Shown: piece after piece, positions 54,983 through 64,000 of the stretch
Layout of the letters: the number at the start of each line of letters is the position of its first letter
Position numbering within the stretch: position 1 is the first letter of the stretch
Source of the DNA: Pelistega sp.
Lineage (GTDB): Bacteria > Pseudomonadota > Gammaproteobacteria > Burkholderiales > Burkholderiaceae_B
Direction: 5' to 3'
Assembly: GCA_030538255.1 (NCBI GenBank)
Contig: JAUNUI010000015.1
Span: 1-64,000 of the forward strand
DNA length: 64,000 nucleotides
The notes under the pieces: generated by a model
Database searches by the model: none
Told to the model about the DNA's origin: nothing
Seen by the model: only the letters and a program-made list of their open reading frames with translations
Made by a program: the position numbers and the translations under genes

Positions 54983-55804
54983 TGCCCCACTCACCGTTCG
55001 TGCCGCTCTACCGCGCAACCACTCTAAAGTCAGAAGCATTACGATTGAGCAGAGAATTAATAAGGTAGCCACCGCCGCAATTGCAGGACTTAAATTCTCC
55101 CGAATGCCACTAAACATAACTCGTGGAATGGTGTACTGATCAGGCCCCGCAATAAATAAAGTCATCACCACTTCATCAAAAGAAGTCCCAAAGGCAAATA
55201 AGCCTCCAGAAATAACACCTGGCGCAATAATCGGTAGGGTTACTTTAAAAAAAGCACGCATCGGTGAGGCGCCTAAACTCAAGGCCGCTTTATAGAGATT
55301 CTGATTAAATCCCTCCAAGGTAGCAAGCACGGTAATCACGACAAACGGCACACCTAAAACTGCATGCATCAATATCAGCAAAAGTAAATTATTCGCCAAA
55401 CCAAGCGGAGCAAAAAACAAATACGCCGCCACACCAACAATCACCACCGGCACCACCATAGGTGAAATTAAAAGACTCATTAAAAAGGCCTTGCCGCGGA
55501 AATTTGCGTGATTAAATCCTAAGGCAGCCAAGGTTCCCAAGACCATAGCAATAAAGGTCGCAATCGGTGCCACAATTAAGGTGTTCTTTAGGCCTAACAT
55601 CCAACTCGGTGAGTTGAATAAGCTCTCATACCAACGCAAAGAGAACCCTTCAATTGGATAAACGAGAAAAGAGCTTTCGCTAAATGACAGCGGTACAATC
55701 GCCAGAATCGGCGTAATTAAAAAGAGAAGGATAAGACCACACAGCACGCGGTGAGTATAAAACCAGATCTTTTCACTTAATGTTCGGTAAACTTTCGTAC
55801 TCAT
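54980..55804 (-). CDS. ABC transporter permease, PotC-like
   Basis: Second inner-membrane permease of a polyamine/amine importer, 274 residues with six helices. The ABC permease loop reads EGFNQNLYKAALSLGASPMRAFFKVTLPIIAPGVISGG, followed by FGTSFDEVVMTLFIAGPDQYTIPRVMFSGIRENLSPAIAA, a PotC-family mark. The start at 55804 lies 2 bp past the stop of the first permease, so they are coupled. Its last codons are duplicated as a 32-bp tandem repeat. Confidence 0.92.
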   Translation of the reverse strand: MSTKVYRTLSEKIWFYTHRVLCGLILLFLITPILAIVPLSFSESSFLVYPIEGFSLRWYESLFNSPSWMLGLKNTLIVAPIATFIAMVLGTLAALGFNHANFRGKAFLMSLLISPMVVPVVIVGVAAYLFFAPLGLANNLLLLILMHAVLGVPFVVITVLATLEGFNQNLYKAALSLGASPMRAFFKVTLPIIAPGVISGGLFAFGTSFDEVVMTLFIAGPDQYTIPRVMFSGIRENLSPAIAAVATLLILCSIVMLLTLEWLRGRAARTVSGA

Positions 55805-55806
55805 TA

Positions 55807-57093
55807 TCATAACCCCATCTTCGCGGTACCCACGAGGCGGTTATATACCCCATACAGCACCATTGTCGCGATCATCAAGAACAAACCTAAAGCCGCCGCC
55901 AAACCCCAATTAATCGAAATATTGGTATAGAAAGCGATAAAGTAACTAATCATTTGATCTTTTGGCCCACCCAACAAAGCAGGGGTAATATAGTAGCCAA
56001 TGGATGAAATAAATACCAATAAACAGCCTGCACTAACACCCGCCACGGTTTGTGGAAAATACACCTTCCAGAAACTTATCAGTGGATGGCAGCCCATTGA
56101 AATCGCTGCACGAACATAAGTCGGCGAGATGCCTTTCATCACGCTATAAATGGGCAGTACCATGAAGGGAAGCATAATATGCACCATGGAGATATACACA
56201 CCAATTCGATTAAATACCAGTGTCAGCGGCTGTTCAATAATCCCTGTCCACATTAAAAAACCATTGATTAGACCGCCGTTCTGCAGCAATACAATCCAGG
56301 CAGCGGTCCGCACTAAAAGCGATGTCCAGAATGGCAAGAGAACAAAAATCATCAGCAAATTGCTCGACCGAGTCGGCAGGGTAGCCAATAAATACGCTAA
56401 TGGATACGCTAGCAATAAGGTGCAGAGAGTGACCACCAAAGCAATCACAAAGGTTCTGAGATAGATATCGATAAACACTGCTTGCTCAGCAGGTGCCTGT
56501 ACTATCTGATTATTATCATTTTGTGCTAAATCCATCGCCGTCAGCAGGTAATACTGACTGTAATAGCTAGCGTTACGCTGCAAAATCCGCCAATAGCCTT
56601 GCTCACCCCAGCGAGCATCTAGCTTAATCAGCGCCTCCCGAACCGCGGCACCATCTTGCATATCCACTGTTAAGGGTAAGCGGCGTAGTGTTTTGGAGAT
56701 TAAAGAGCGATAGCCAGGCTCCTCATAATTGAGGCGGCGCATCAATTCGCCTGCGCTTTGATTCTCTTTTGCCGTCAACAACTCTTGCGCTAGAACAATA
56801 TAACTCGCATCAGGGATGGGCCTACCTTCTTGCCATTGTTCTAAGGATTGTAGGGTTTGTGGCAAGACACCGATTATTTCATCGTTCTGCACGCTTTTAC
56901 CCAAAAAAGAGGCAATCGGCACAATAAACATCAGAAATAAAAATAGACTCAATGGTAAGACCAAGGCCAAGGCCTTCCATTTCTGACGACGTGAGGCCTT
57001 ATTGAACTTCTTCTGTAAAGCCCTTATTTGTTCCGGTGATTCTTTGAATAACTCAGCCTCTGCCTGAGTGGGCAAGGTACTTGCTTGGTTCAT
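55807..57093 (-). CDS. ABC transporter permease, PotB-like, with long periplasmic insert
   Basis: First permease, 428 residues compared with about 280-300 for PotB. Helix 1 (ALALVLPLSLFLFLMFIVPIASFLGKSV) is followed by an extra segment of about 130 residues outside the membrane (VLPQTLQSLEQWQEGRPIPD... LDARWGEQGYWRILQRNASYYSQYYLLTAMD). Large PotB-like proteins with this insert occur with amine and opine importers in proteobacteria. The transmembrane core has GCHPLISFWKVYFPQTVAGVSAGCLLVFISSIGYYITPALLGGP. It starts 27 bp after the ATPase gene. Confidence 0.9.
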   Translation of the reverse strand: MNQASTLPTQAEAELFKESPEQIRALQKKFNKASRRQKWKALALVLPLSLFLFLMFIVPIASFLGKSVQNDEIIGVLPQTLQSLEQWQEGRPIPDASYIVLAQELLTAKENQSAGELMRRLNYEEPGYRSLISKTLRRLPLTVDMQDGAAVREALIKLDARWGEQGYWRILQRNASYYSQYYLLTAMDLAQNDNNQIVQAPAEQAVFIDIYLRTFVIALVVTLCTLLLAYPLAYLLATLPTRSSNLLMIFVLLPFWTSLLVRTAAWIVLLQNGGLINGFLMWTGIIEQPLTLVFNRIGVYISMVHIMLPFMVLPIYSVMKGISPTYVRAAISMGCHPLISFWKVYFPQTVAGVSAGCLLVFISSIGYYITPALLGGPKDQMISYFIAFYTNISINWGLAAALGLFLMIATMVLYGVYNRLVGTAKMGL

Positions 57094-57120
57094 GACTGTC
57101 TCCTATATCGGCAGTGGCTT

Positions 57121-58242
57121 TTACACAGTTTCTTTGACAGGGTCAAGGATACGCATAAAGTCACGCACCCAGCCCACTGTGACGACACTCCCCTCAACCA
57201 GACCAGGATCCGTCAAGGAAATCGCCTGCTTGATATAAAAGGCAGGATTATTTTCCAACTCGATGCGTAAGCGAACATGGTCACCGAAATAGATGATTTC
57301 ACGTAGAATGCCTTTTAGGATATGATCGGCTTGTCCTTCTTGCGGATTCAAAATAGCCCGCTCAGGGCGAATTGACACGCTTGCGCGATCCCCTAAAGCC
57401 AGTTTCTTATTGGCAATAACGCCTTGCACCGTGCGCCCAGTTTCCAGACTAATCTCACCATATTGCTCACCCAGCTTGGTCAGCACCCCACTGCTGCGAT
57501 TATTCTCACCAATAAAATTCGCCACAAAAGAAGTCACCGGACGCTCATACAGCTCAATGGGGGCATCAATCTGCTGAATTTCGCCATCATTAAAGACCGC
57601 CACCCGATCGGACATGGTTAGCGCCTCACCTTGGTCATGCGTTACATACACCACCGTAATACCCAGCTTCTCATGCAGATGTTTAATTTCAATCTGCATA
57701 TGCTCGCGTAATTGCTTATCAAGTGCGCCTAATGGCTCGTCCATCAAGACTAGCTGTGGCTCGAACACCAGGGCACGCGCCAAAGCCACGCGTTGTTGCT
57801 GCCCTCCCGACATCTGTGCTGGATAGCGATCCGCAAATGCATCCAACTGCACCATGGCTAAAGCATGTTTAACCCGTTGCTCAATCTCAGACTTATTCAG
57901 CTTACGTACTTTTAGTGGGAAGGCAAGATTTTCAGCGACCGTCATGTGTGGGAACAAAGCATAGTTCTGAAACACCATACCGATATTGCGCTTATGCGGT
58001 GGCACATTATTTAAAGAGCGACCATTCAACTCAATCGTGCCTGATGTCGGTGTCTCAAAACCGGCCAACATCATAAGACTTGTGGTTTTACCAGAGCCAG
58101 ATGGCCCTAATAAGGTTAAGAACTCGCCCTCTCGAATATCAAGGTTCAAGTCTTTAACAATCATATTGCGACCATCATAGCTTTTCTGTACATTAGCGAA
58201 ACGCACTAAAACAGCCTGCTCAGATTTATCTGATTTTCTCAT
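57121..58242 (-). CDS. ABC transporter ATP-binding protein, PotA-like
   Basis: Energises the importer. The 373-residue product has Walker A LGPSGSGKTT, Q-loop FQNYALFPHMTV, signature MSGGQQQRVALARAL, Walker B LVLMDEPLGALD and switch VYVTHDQGEA. A TOBE-type regulatory domain follows (VSIRPERAILNPQEGQ). The start at 58242 (MRKSDKSEQ) has GAGAAAA upstream; a start at 58257 is possible. The gene is downstream of the aminotransferase and upstream of both permeases, giving aminotransferase-ATPase-permease-permease. Confidence 0.93.
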   Translation of the reverse strand: MRKSDKSEQAVLVRFANVQKSYDGRNMIVKDLNLDIREGEFLTLLGPSGSGKTTSLMMLAGFETPTSGTIELNGRSLNNVPPHKRNIGMVFQNYALFPHMTVAENLAFPLKVRKLNKSEIEQRVKHALAMVQLDAFADRYPAQMSGGQQQRVALARALVFEPQLVLMDEPLGALDKQLREHMQIEIKHLHEKLGITVVYVTHDQGEALTMSDRVAVFNDGEIQQIDAPIELYERPVTSFVANFIGENNRSSGVLTKLGEQYGEISLETGRTVQGVIANKKLALGDRASVSIRPERAILNPQEGQADHILKGILREIIYFGDHVRLRIELENNPAFYIKQAISLTDPGLVEGSVVTVGWVRDFMRILDPVKETV

Positions 58243-58422
58243 TATTTTCTCGTCCATAGACAGAACAAGACTTAAGCTCACTATGGCTTAACACCATGCG
58301 TAGATTTCCCACCCTCGATCCGAAGCAAGCCTGAGTCCACTACAAAGCCACCTCAATGTAGCACGCCAAGTGCCCCACTGAGTCTGTGACTTTGCCTCCT
58401 TATTATTTATAGTTGATATAGT

Positions 58423-59796
58423 TTATTTTGCAACTAATTCTTTATAAACCTTATCAATCGCCGCACGCAGTGTATCGACCATCACATCAACTTGCTCTTC
58501 GGTAATAATCAGCGGTGGGCAGAACGCAATCGCATCAGCAATATTACGGACAATCACGCCATTGTCTTGCATCTCTTTACCCACAGCCAAACCTAATTGG
58601 GCTGGTGTTTCAAGGCCTTTCTTGTTGGCTTTATCAGCGACCAATTCAACTGCTGCAATAAGACCAACACCACGCACCTCACCCACCATAGGATGATCCG
58701 CTAATTCATTCAGGCGCTTGAGCATATGTGCTCCGACTTTAGCCGCATGCTCAACTAAATTGCGCTCTTGAATGATATTCAAGTTTTCGATACCCACAGC
58801 AACCGCAACAGGGTGGCCGCCTGCCGTAAAGCCATGACCTAAGGTACCAAGCTTATTACTTTCATCAGCAATCGGCTCAAATACTTTATCATTCAGCAAG
58901 ATAGCTGATAGAGGTTGATATGACGAAGAAATTTGCTTAGAAAGCACCATAATATCGGGTTGCAGATTAAATGTGGTGCTTGCAAACATATTGCCTGTAC
59001 GACCAAAGCCACAAATCACCTCATCCGCCACGAATAAGATATCGTATTTCTTTAGAACCGCTTGGACTTTTTCCCAATAAGTGGCTGGCGGCACAATCAC
59101 GCCGCCTGCTCCCATCACAGGCTCAGCAATAAAGGCCGCAATCGTATCTGGACCTTCATGCAGAATCATATCTTCCAAGTCTTGCGCCATACGACTGGCG
59201 AATTGCTCTTCAGTCTCGCCGTCTTTGCCATCACGCCAGTAATGTGGGCAGCTCGTATGCAAGATGCCTGCGATCGGCAAATCAAAGCCTTTATGGTTAG
59301 GCACTAAGCCGGTCAAGCTTGCCGAGGCAACTGTTACGCCATGGTAACCACGTAAGCGACTAATAATTTTCTTACGCTGCGGTTGACCTAAAGCATTCGA
59401 ACGATACCACAGTAATTTCACGACAGTATCATTCGCCTCAGAGCCCGAGTTCGTAAAGAAGACCTTGCTCATTGGAATTGGGCAGGCATCAATTAATTGC
59501 TTGGCGAATGTGGCTGCCATCTCATGAGTTTTGTGAGTGAACTGGTGGTAAAAAGGCAGCTCTTTGAATTGACGCATCGCCGCGTCCACTAAGCGTTGCT
59601 CACTAAAGCCTAAGGCCACGCTCCACAAACCCGCCATCGCTTCAATGTAGCGCTTGCCATGGATGTCTTCAACGTACACACCATCACCCTTGGCAATCAC
59701 TAGAGGACCTTGCTCCTGATGCTTACGTGCATTGGTATAAGGGTGTAGGTGATAACGAATATCGTCATTCTCTTGTTGATTAAATGCTGTCGTCAT
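58423..59796 (-). CDS. Class III aminotransferase (omega-amino acid / GABA / polyamine type)
   Basis: PLP enzyme of 457 residues that moves an amino group from a terminal amine to pyruvate or 2-oxoglutarate. Visible are VYVEDIHGKRYIEAMAGLWSVALGFSE, the PLP phosphate-binding FFTNSGSEANDTVVKLLWYR, FVADEVICGFGRTG, and the Schiff-base Lys in MVLSKQISSSYQPLSA. It resembles putrescine- and GABA-pyruvate aminotransferases. The semialdehyde it would form suits the aldehyde dehydrogenase at 63009. GGAGAAAC precedes the start at 59796; four codons further upstream is another ATG. First gene of the transport operon. Confidence 0.92.
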   Translation of the reverse strand: MTTAFNQQENDDIRYHLHPYTNARKHQEQGPLVIAKGDGVYVEDIHGKRYIEAMAGLWSVALGFSEQRLVDAAMRQFKELPFYHQFTHKTHEMAATFAKQLIDACPIPMSKVFFTNSGSEANDTVVKLLWYRSNALGQPQRKKIISRLRGYHGVTVASASLTGLVPNHKGFDLPIAGILHTSCPHYWRDGKDGETEEQFASRMAQDLEDMILHEGPDTIAAFIAEPVMGAGGVIVPPATYWEKVQAVLKKYDILFVADEVICGFGRTGNMFASTTFNLQPDIMVLSKQISSSYQPLSAILLNDKVFEPIADESNKLGTLGHGFTAGGHPVAVAVGIENLNIIQERNLVEHAAKVGAHMLKRLNELADHPMVGEVRGVGLIAAVELVADKANKKGLETPAQLGLAVGKEMQDNGVIVRNIADAIAFCPPLIITEEQVDVMVDTLRAAIDKVYKELVAK

Positions 59797-60175
59797 ATGT
59801 TTCTCCAAACTTTAAATTCGATTGAAAGCGTCATTCTAGATAAGCTCGTTCTATGCACTAAAAACAATACTCACTTATATATCGTATAGATTTAAATAGA
59901 AATTTAAATAAAACATATTAAGTCAATAACTGTAGCAAGCTTAGGGGTCGATATAAGACCTGCATTCTATAAGACACTTTCTTAGCTTCATGCTAAGTCA
60001 TAAGATGCTTGATGGCTATATCCACTTATTTGCGTTTTATCAGTCCATTTAATATAGCATTGAAAAACAATGTAAGCTATTGATTTTTAATAAAATTAAT
60101 TTACTAATGGAAAACCATAATTAGGGCTTTTACCAAGACAAAAAAGCGTTTTCCTATGCCTAGTCACGGCCATCA
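59797..60175. other. Spacer between aminotransferase and MocR-type regulator
   Basis: A 379-bp AT-rich stretch with no gene. A small hairpin CTTAGC-TTCAT-GCTAAG lies at 59981-59997. TTGACT occurs on the minus strand upstream of the aminotransferase, but without a good -10 at the right distance. Confidence 0.4.
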
Positions 60176-61645
60176 TTAATAGCATAAAGCATTTTCAGCT
60201 TCTTGAATAACTTGCTGTAAGCGCAAGACACCCGCAGGAATTTGTGCGGTTTGCACACCCCCAAAACCCAGAACTAGCTGCAAGCCCTTAGGCGACACAG
60301 AACGATAATGCGGTTGACGCACAACGATATTGTAGTGCTTGGCATGTGCGGTAAATTGTTCATAACTCAGTGGTGAGTCAAAGATGGCCAGCAAGTGCAT
60401 ACCCGATTTACCAGGAGAGAGTCGCACCTTATCACCAAATATTTCTTGTAATTTGGCCCGAAAGATTTGCCCACGCTCTAAGTAAATCGTCCGCATCTTC
60501 TTAATATGGCGGTAGAAATGCCCTTCATTAATAAACTCAGCCATCGCTGCTTGTAGATGCAGCATACCAGGTAAATAGAGATTGGAAATTGCACGCCGCA
60601 AGGCATGTGTCAAGCTATGCGGCACAACCATATAGCTTAGACGTATGCCTGAAAACATGGTTTTACTAAAGGTGCCAAAATAAATCACACGACTGTCCTT
60701 ATCCATACTCTGCAAGGTCGGCAAGTGTAATTGTTCATAGCGAAACTCGGCATCATAGTCGTCTTCAATCAACCATAAGTTTCGCTCTTTGGCGATGCGT
60801 AGCACTTGGGCACGACGCTCAGCCGACATCACGACCCCAGTGGGATATTGATGCGAAGGGGTGACATAGATAAATTTGCCCTTAGGCGTCACCATATCAT
60901 CCTGCAAATTAATACCTTCTTCATCCAAGGGAATGCTACGAATATTTAAGCCCGCCGCTTCAAATATCGACTGTGTCGCCCAATGCGCAGGGTCTTCAAT
61001 ATATGCCTCCTCACCTGGGTCGCTCAGCATACGTGCGCATAAGTCTAAGGATTGTGGCGTACCAAAAGTCACGATCACCTGATCGGGGTCGCAATGTAAG
61101 GAGCGTGATACGGAGAGGTAGGAAGCAATCGCTCGACGCAATTCGATATAGCCACCTGACTCCGCATAACTTGATAAGTCATAGTATTTTTTCGAATAAT
61201 ACTTGGCGAGAATTTTGCGCCATAAGTAAAAAGGGAAAGCCTCAATATCCGCAACACCTGGCACAAACTCACCATACGGTTGAGGGGGACTGCTTTCATT
61301 GCGTAATAGTTTTGCGCCGCGCTCAGAATACACCCAAGGCGATGGCTCAGATAAATTCGGCGGTGGCTTTAGTGGCGTGATCATCTTGGAGACATAGGTA
61401 CCACTGCCTTTTTTACTATATAAGTAGCCTTCTGCCACTAAGCGTTCGTACACCAGGGATACCGTAATCCGCGATATATCCACTTCTTTACTTAAGTAGC
61501 GTGAAGAAGGTAATTTGCAGTCGGCCGCTAACTTGCCTGTATTAATCGCATCGTGAATGATTTGATAGAGTTGGCGCTGCAAAGGAATCTCGCTTTGGCG
61601 CTGTAATTTCTCGAGGACAAGGTCGCTTAAGGGTATCTCAAACAT
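60176..61645 (-). CDS. MocR-family regulator (GntR winged helix fused to aminotransferase fold)
   Basis: A 489-residue PLP-dependent transcription factor of the GabR/PdxR type. The winged helix occupies residues 10-80 (LQRQLYQIIHDAINTGKLAADCKLPSSRYLSKEVDISRITVSLVYERLVAEGYLYSKKGSGTYV). The aminotransferase-like part has VIVTFGTPQSLDLCARML, LIEDDYDAEFRY and the PLP lysine in YFGTFSKTMFSGIRLSYMV. It is surrounded by an aminotransferase gene and, divergently, the amine receptor and semialdehyde dehydrogenase. GabR-like control of GABA catabolism is therefore the best inference. Confidence 0.93.
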   Translation of the reverse strand: MFEIPLSDLVLEKLQRQSEIPLQRQLYQIIHDAINTGKLAADCKLPSSRYLSKEVDISRITVSLVYERLVAEGYLYSKKGSGTYVSKMITPLKPPPNLSEPSPWVYSERGAKLLRNESSPPQPYGEFVPGVADIEAFPFYLWRKILAKYYSKKYYDLSSYAESGGYIELRRAIASYLSVSRSLHCDPDQVIVTFGTPQSLDLCARMLSDPGEEAYIEDPAHWATQSIFEAAGLNIRSIPLDEEGINLQDDMVTPKGKFIYVTPSHQYPTGVVMSAERRAQVLRIAKERNLWLIEDDYDAEFRYEQLHLPTLQSMDKDSRVIYFGTFSKTMFSGIRLSYMVVPHSLTHALRRAISNLYLPGMLHLQAAMAEFINEGHFYRHIKKMRTIYLERGQIFRAKLQEIFGDKVRLSPGKSGMHLLAIFDSPLSYEQFTAHAKHYNIVVRQPHYRSVSPKGLQLVLGFGGVQTAQIPAGVLRLQQVIQEAENALCY

Positions 61646-61918
61646 GATGTTGATAACTTAAAAAAAAGCATTATGCCTTAGTTTTTACCATTAACACACA
61701 CAAAATACCTGAGCACAGCAATCTTAAGGGAAAACCACTAACTTCGCGCATCTTGCTGCAAACAAAAAGATTAAACGAGCAAATAAGCTATAAATTCGCT
61801 TAACGTCCCTTAGTAAAAAACTGGCCTTATAATTTTACAATTTTGAGCATTAGCCAAGCGTAAAATTTAGCATTAAGATAAGTTCCTGCAGTATATTTTT
61901 ATTACATTGAGGTTAATT
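61646..61918. promoter_or_regulatory. Divergent control region of the MocR regulator and the receptor-dehydrogenase operon
   Basis: A 273-bp spacer. A perfect TATAAT at 61828-61833 faces the receptor gene but has no proper -35, as at activated promoters. TTAAGGGA (about 61724) and TCCCTTAG (about 61806) form a wide inverted repeat around it. GabR/PdxR-type factors bind direct repeats in such regions; none was proven here. Confidence 0.45.
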
Positions 61919-62962
61919 ATGTTTAAGTTTACATTATCGGCTTTAAAAATTAGTTTACTAGTAGCCGCCTCCTGTGCCACCGCATCAGCACAAAGCATTA
62001 CGGTTGTTGCCTTCGGAGGAGAAGGTCAAGCATCACAAGCGCCGGCGTATTATGAGCCCTTTGAAAAAGCCACTGGAGCTAAAGTAGTGGCGGCTGAATA
62101 CAATGGCGAGCTAGGCAAGGTCAAGAGTATGGTCAACACCAATAGCGTGCAATGGGATGTGGTCCAAGTCGAATCACCTGAACTAGAGCGCGGCTGTGCC
62201 GAAGGGATTTTTGAAAAACTTGACTACAGTAAAATTATGCCTCGTGACGCCTTTATTGATGGTGCCGATCATGATTGCGGTGTAGGTACTATTGTCTGGT
62301 CAGTCGTCATGGCCTATAACACAGACAAAATTAAAGACGCACCAAGTACATGGGCCGACTTCTGGAATGTGCAGAAATATCCAGGTAAACGTGCTCTACG
62401 CAAAGGCGCTAAATATAATTTAGAATTTGCTTTAATGGCCGATGGCGTGCCTGCTAAAGAGGTGTATACCGTGCTCGGCACACCTGAAGGCGTAGACCGT
62501 GCCTTCAAAAAACTCGACGAGATCAAATCGAACATCCAATGGTGGGAGTCAGGCGCACAACCACAACAATACTTAGTCGCTGGCGACGTGGTCATGTCAT
62601 CAGCCTATAATGCGCGGGTAACGACAGCCGTGAAGAAAGACAATCGCCCTCTCGCCTTAGTATGGCCTGAGAGTATCTATGCACTTGACTACTGGGCCAT
62701 TCCTAAAGGCAGCAAAAACACAGATTTAGCACAAAAATTTATTCAAGTGGCGAGCGAAAGCAAGAACCTAGTACATTACTCAGAGCTCATGCCTTATGGC
62801 CCGACCACCAAAGAGTCGGTACAAAGCTTACCACCTGCACTTGCTGAGACATTACCAAGCTCAGAGAAAAACATGGAACATGCGCTTGCATTGGACGTGG
62901 ACTTCTGGACCGATTATGGTGAGTCGCTTGAGCAACGCTATAACTCTTGGGTAGCACAATAA
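61919..62962 (+). CDS. Polyamine/GABA-type ABC substrate-binding protein (PotD-like)
   Basis: Periplasmic receptor of 347 residues with a signal peptide (residues 1-25, ending ASAQ). The mature protein begins SITVVAFGGEGQASQAPAYYEPFEKATG and contains WDVVQVESPELERGCAEGIFEKLDYSKI and CGVGTIVWSVVMAYNTDKIK, typical of the PotD/PotF-related extracellular binding family, amine branch. The start is at 61919 with GAGG upstream. It heads an operon with the aldehyde dehydrogenase (46-bp gap) and serves the importer coded on the other strand at 54980-58242. Confidence 0.92.
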   Translation: MFKFTLSALKISLLVAASCATASAQSITVVAFGGEGQASQAPAYYEPFEKATGAKVVAAEYNGELGKVKSMVNTNSVQWDVVQVESPELERGCAEGIFEKLDYSKIMPRDAFIDGADHDCGVGTIVWSVVMAYNTDKIKDAPSTWADFWNVQKYPGKRALRKGAKYNLEFALMADGVPAKEVYTVLGTPEGVDRAFKKLDEIKSNIQWWESGAQPQQYLVAGDVVMSSAYNARVTTAVKKDNRPLALVWPESIYALDYWAIPKGSKNTDLAQKFIQVASESKNLVHYSELMPYGPTTKESVQSLPPALAETLPSSEKNMEHALALDVDFWTDYGESLEQRYNSWVAQ

Positions 62963-63008
62963 GCGCTACATTTCTTTCTACTGATTCTTTCATAAGGTGA
63001 AATTTGTT

Positions 63009-64000
63009 ATGAGCAATTACCCTGCTTTAAGTTTATATATTGATGGTGAATTTCTTTCTGGTGCAGGACGAAAAACACAAGATATAATCAACCCTGCGAC
63101 AGCACAGGTAATTGCTCAATTACCGCATGCTAGCATCGAAGATTTAGACCGTGCACTACAGGCTGCCGAGCGTGCTTTCTCCACCTGGAAGCATAGCTCC
63201 CCCTTGGAGCGCTCAGCAGTATTACGCAAAGCGGCGCAACTCTCACGTGAACGCGCTAAAGAAATCGGTTTGAACATGACCCGCGACCAAGGCAAACCCT
63301 TGGCTGAGTCTGTGACTGAAATCATTGCCTGTGCCGATCATTGCGACTGGCACGCGGAAGAGTGTCGTCGTATCTATGGCCGCGTTATTCCGCCACGCAC
63401 CCCCAATGTACGTCAGATTGTGGTGCGTGAACCGATCGGTGTCTGCGCCGCATTTACCCCATGGAACTTTCCGTATAATCAAGCGATTCGCAAGATTGCC
63501 GCGGCCATCGGTGCAGGCTGCACAATTATTCTTAAGGGACCAGAAGACTCTCCGAGCGCTGTGATGGCGATTGCCCAGATTTTCCACGATGCAGGTTTAC
63601 CAAAAGGCGTCTTAAATATCGTCTGGGGCGAGCCTGCTCAAGTTTCTGATTATCTCATCCGCTCACCTATCGTGCGTAAAGTATCCTTCACTGGCTCGGT
63701 TCCTGTAGGCAAGCAATTAGCCGCATTAGCGGGCGCCCATATGAAACGCATCACCATGGAGCTAGGTGGTCACTCACCTGTGCTAGTATTTAAAGACGCC
63801 GATATTGATAAAGCCGCGAAGAATTTAGCCAAATTCAAAATTCGCAATGCTGGCCAAGTCTGTATTTCACCGACACGCTTTTACGTTGAACGTGCTGCCT
63901 ATGATCAATTCCTTAGCCGTTTTGTTGAAGCACTACAGGCCATTAAGGTAGGTGACGGCACTGTTGAAGGCACAGAAATGGGACCTCTTGCCCACGAGCG
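63009..64000 (+). CDS. Succinate-semialdehyde/aldehyde dehydrogenase, cut by right edge
   Basis: NAD(P)-dependent aldehyde dehydrogenase, about 330 residues visible. It begins [16 protein letters not shown] and shows [46 protein letters not shown], the catalytic-glutamate motif [12 protein letters not shown] and a catalytic-cysteine region [14 protein letters not shown]. The pattern fits GabD-type succinate-semialdehyde dehydrogenases, which finish GABA breakdown to succinate. AAGGTGA precedes the ATG. The C-terminal third lies outside the window. Confidence 0.92.
   Translation, partial: MSNYPALSLYIDGEFLSGAGRKTQDIINPATAQVIAQLPHASIEDLDRALQAAERAFSTWKHSSPLERSAVLRKAAQLSRERAKEIGLNMTRDQGKPLAESVTEIIACADHCDWHAEECRRIYGRVIPPRTPNVRQIVVREPIGVCAAFTPWNFPYNQAIRKIAAAIGAGCTIILKGPEDSPSAVMAIAQIFHDAGLPKGVLNIVWGEPAQVSDYLIRSPIVRKVSFTGSVPVGKQLAALAGAHMKRITMELGGHSPVLVFKDADIDKAAKNLAKFKIRNAGQVCISPTRFYVERAAYDQFLSRFVEALQAIKVGDGTVEGTEMGPLAHE

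Overview
The window reads as a chromosomal segment of a betaproteobacterium of the order Burkholderiales, most likely a low-to-moderate-GC member of the Alcaligenaceae (Oligella-like; this placement is inference from gene content and order, not from an rRNA). Supporting signs are the uvrA / MFS / ssb order, a Bug-type (TctC) solute-binding protein, an aroK-aroB-dgt operon, an lptM-lysA pair beside cyaY, a ResB/CcsB cytochrome c assembly pair with cytochrome c4, and a betaproteobacterial-style ribosomal operon.

Layout. 1-1837: the N-terminal part of a very large Bap-type adhesin with near-identical Ig-like repeats, running off the left edge. 2452-7951: ssb, an MFS transporter and uvrA. 8084-15940: dgt, aroB and aroK on the minus strand, then a class A penicillin-binding protein, cyaY, lptM and lysA. 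16136-20445: cytochrome c maturation (ccsB, resB) and cytochrome c4. 20616-22291: engB and hemB. 22474-26811: an accessory stretch with a LysE-type exporter, a solitary Bro-N (antirepressor-like) gene, an Fsr-like MFS pump and a TauD-family dioxygenase. 27247-33524: an acetate-sensing and uptake module made of an SLC5-type hybrid histidine kinase, a LuxR-type regulator, actP and its DUF485 partner. 33991-38121: a Bug protein, a small SinR/Cas2-like protein, cutA and dsbD. 38165-43822: a flavin/[2Fe-2S] reductase, a second TauD-family dioxygenase and an Ssu/Tau-type ABC importer, probably for a sulfonate or another organic acid. 44129-53421: rplQ, rpoA and the spc-type ribosomal operon (rplN to rpsD). 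54130-64000: a GABA- or polyamine-type uptake and catabolism locus with two GntR-superfamily regulators, a complete ABC importer, a class III aminotransferase and an aldehyde dehydrogenase cut by the right edge.

How the genes work together. The aro, lysA, hemB, uvrA, ssb, mrcA and ribosomal genes are housekeeping. The CrbS/CrbR-like pair beside yjcH-actP fits a self-contained acetate-response unit. At the right end, binding protein, two permeases, ATPase, aminotransferase and semialdehyde dehydrogenase form a transport-plus-degradation pathway arranged divergently around a MocR-type regulator.

The clearest non-gene signal is the number of short degenerate tandem repeats in spacers (about 3351, 19700, 26888, 35107, 45895 and 54919), each with a different unit. 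Others are a strong separate promoter plus terminator that splits rpoA from rpsD, a 13-bp word shared by the rplN and rpoA leaders, and a lone SinR/Cas2-like gene. I found no CRISPR array, rRNA, tRNA, complete insertion sequence or prophage, and nothing that I can firmly call a new multi-gene system.
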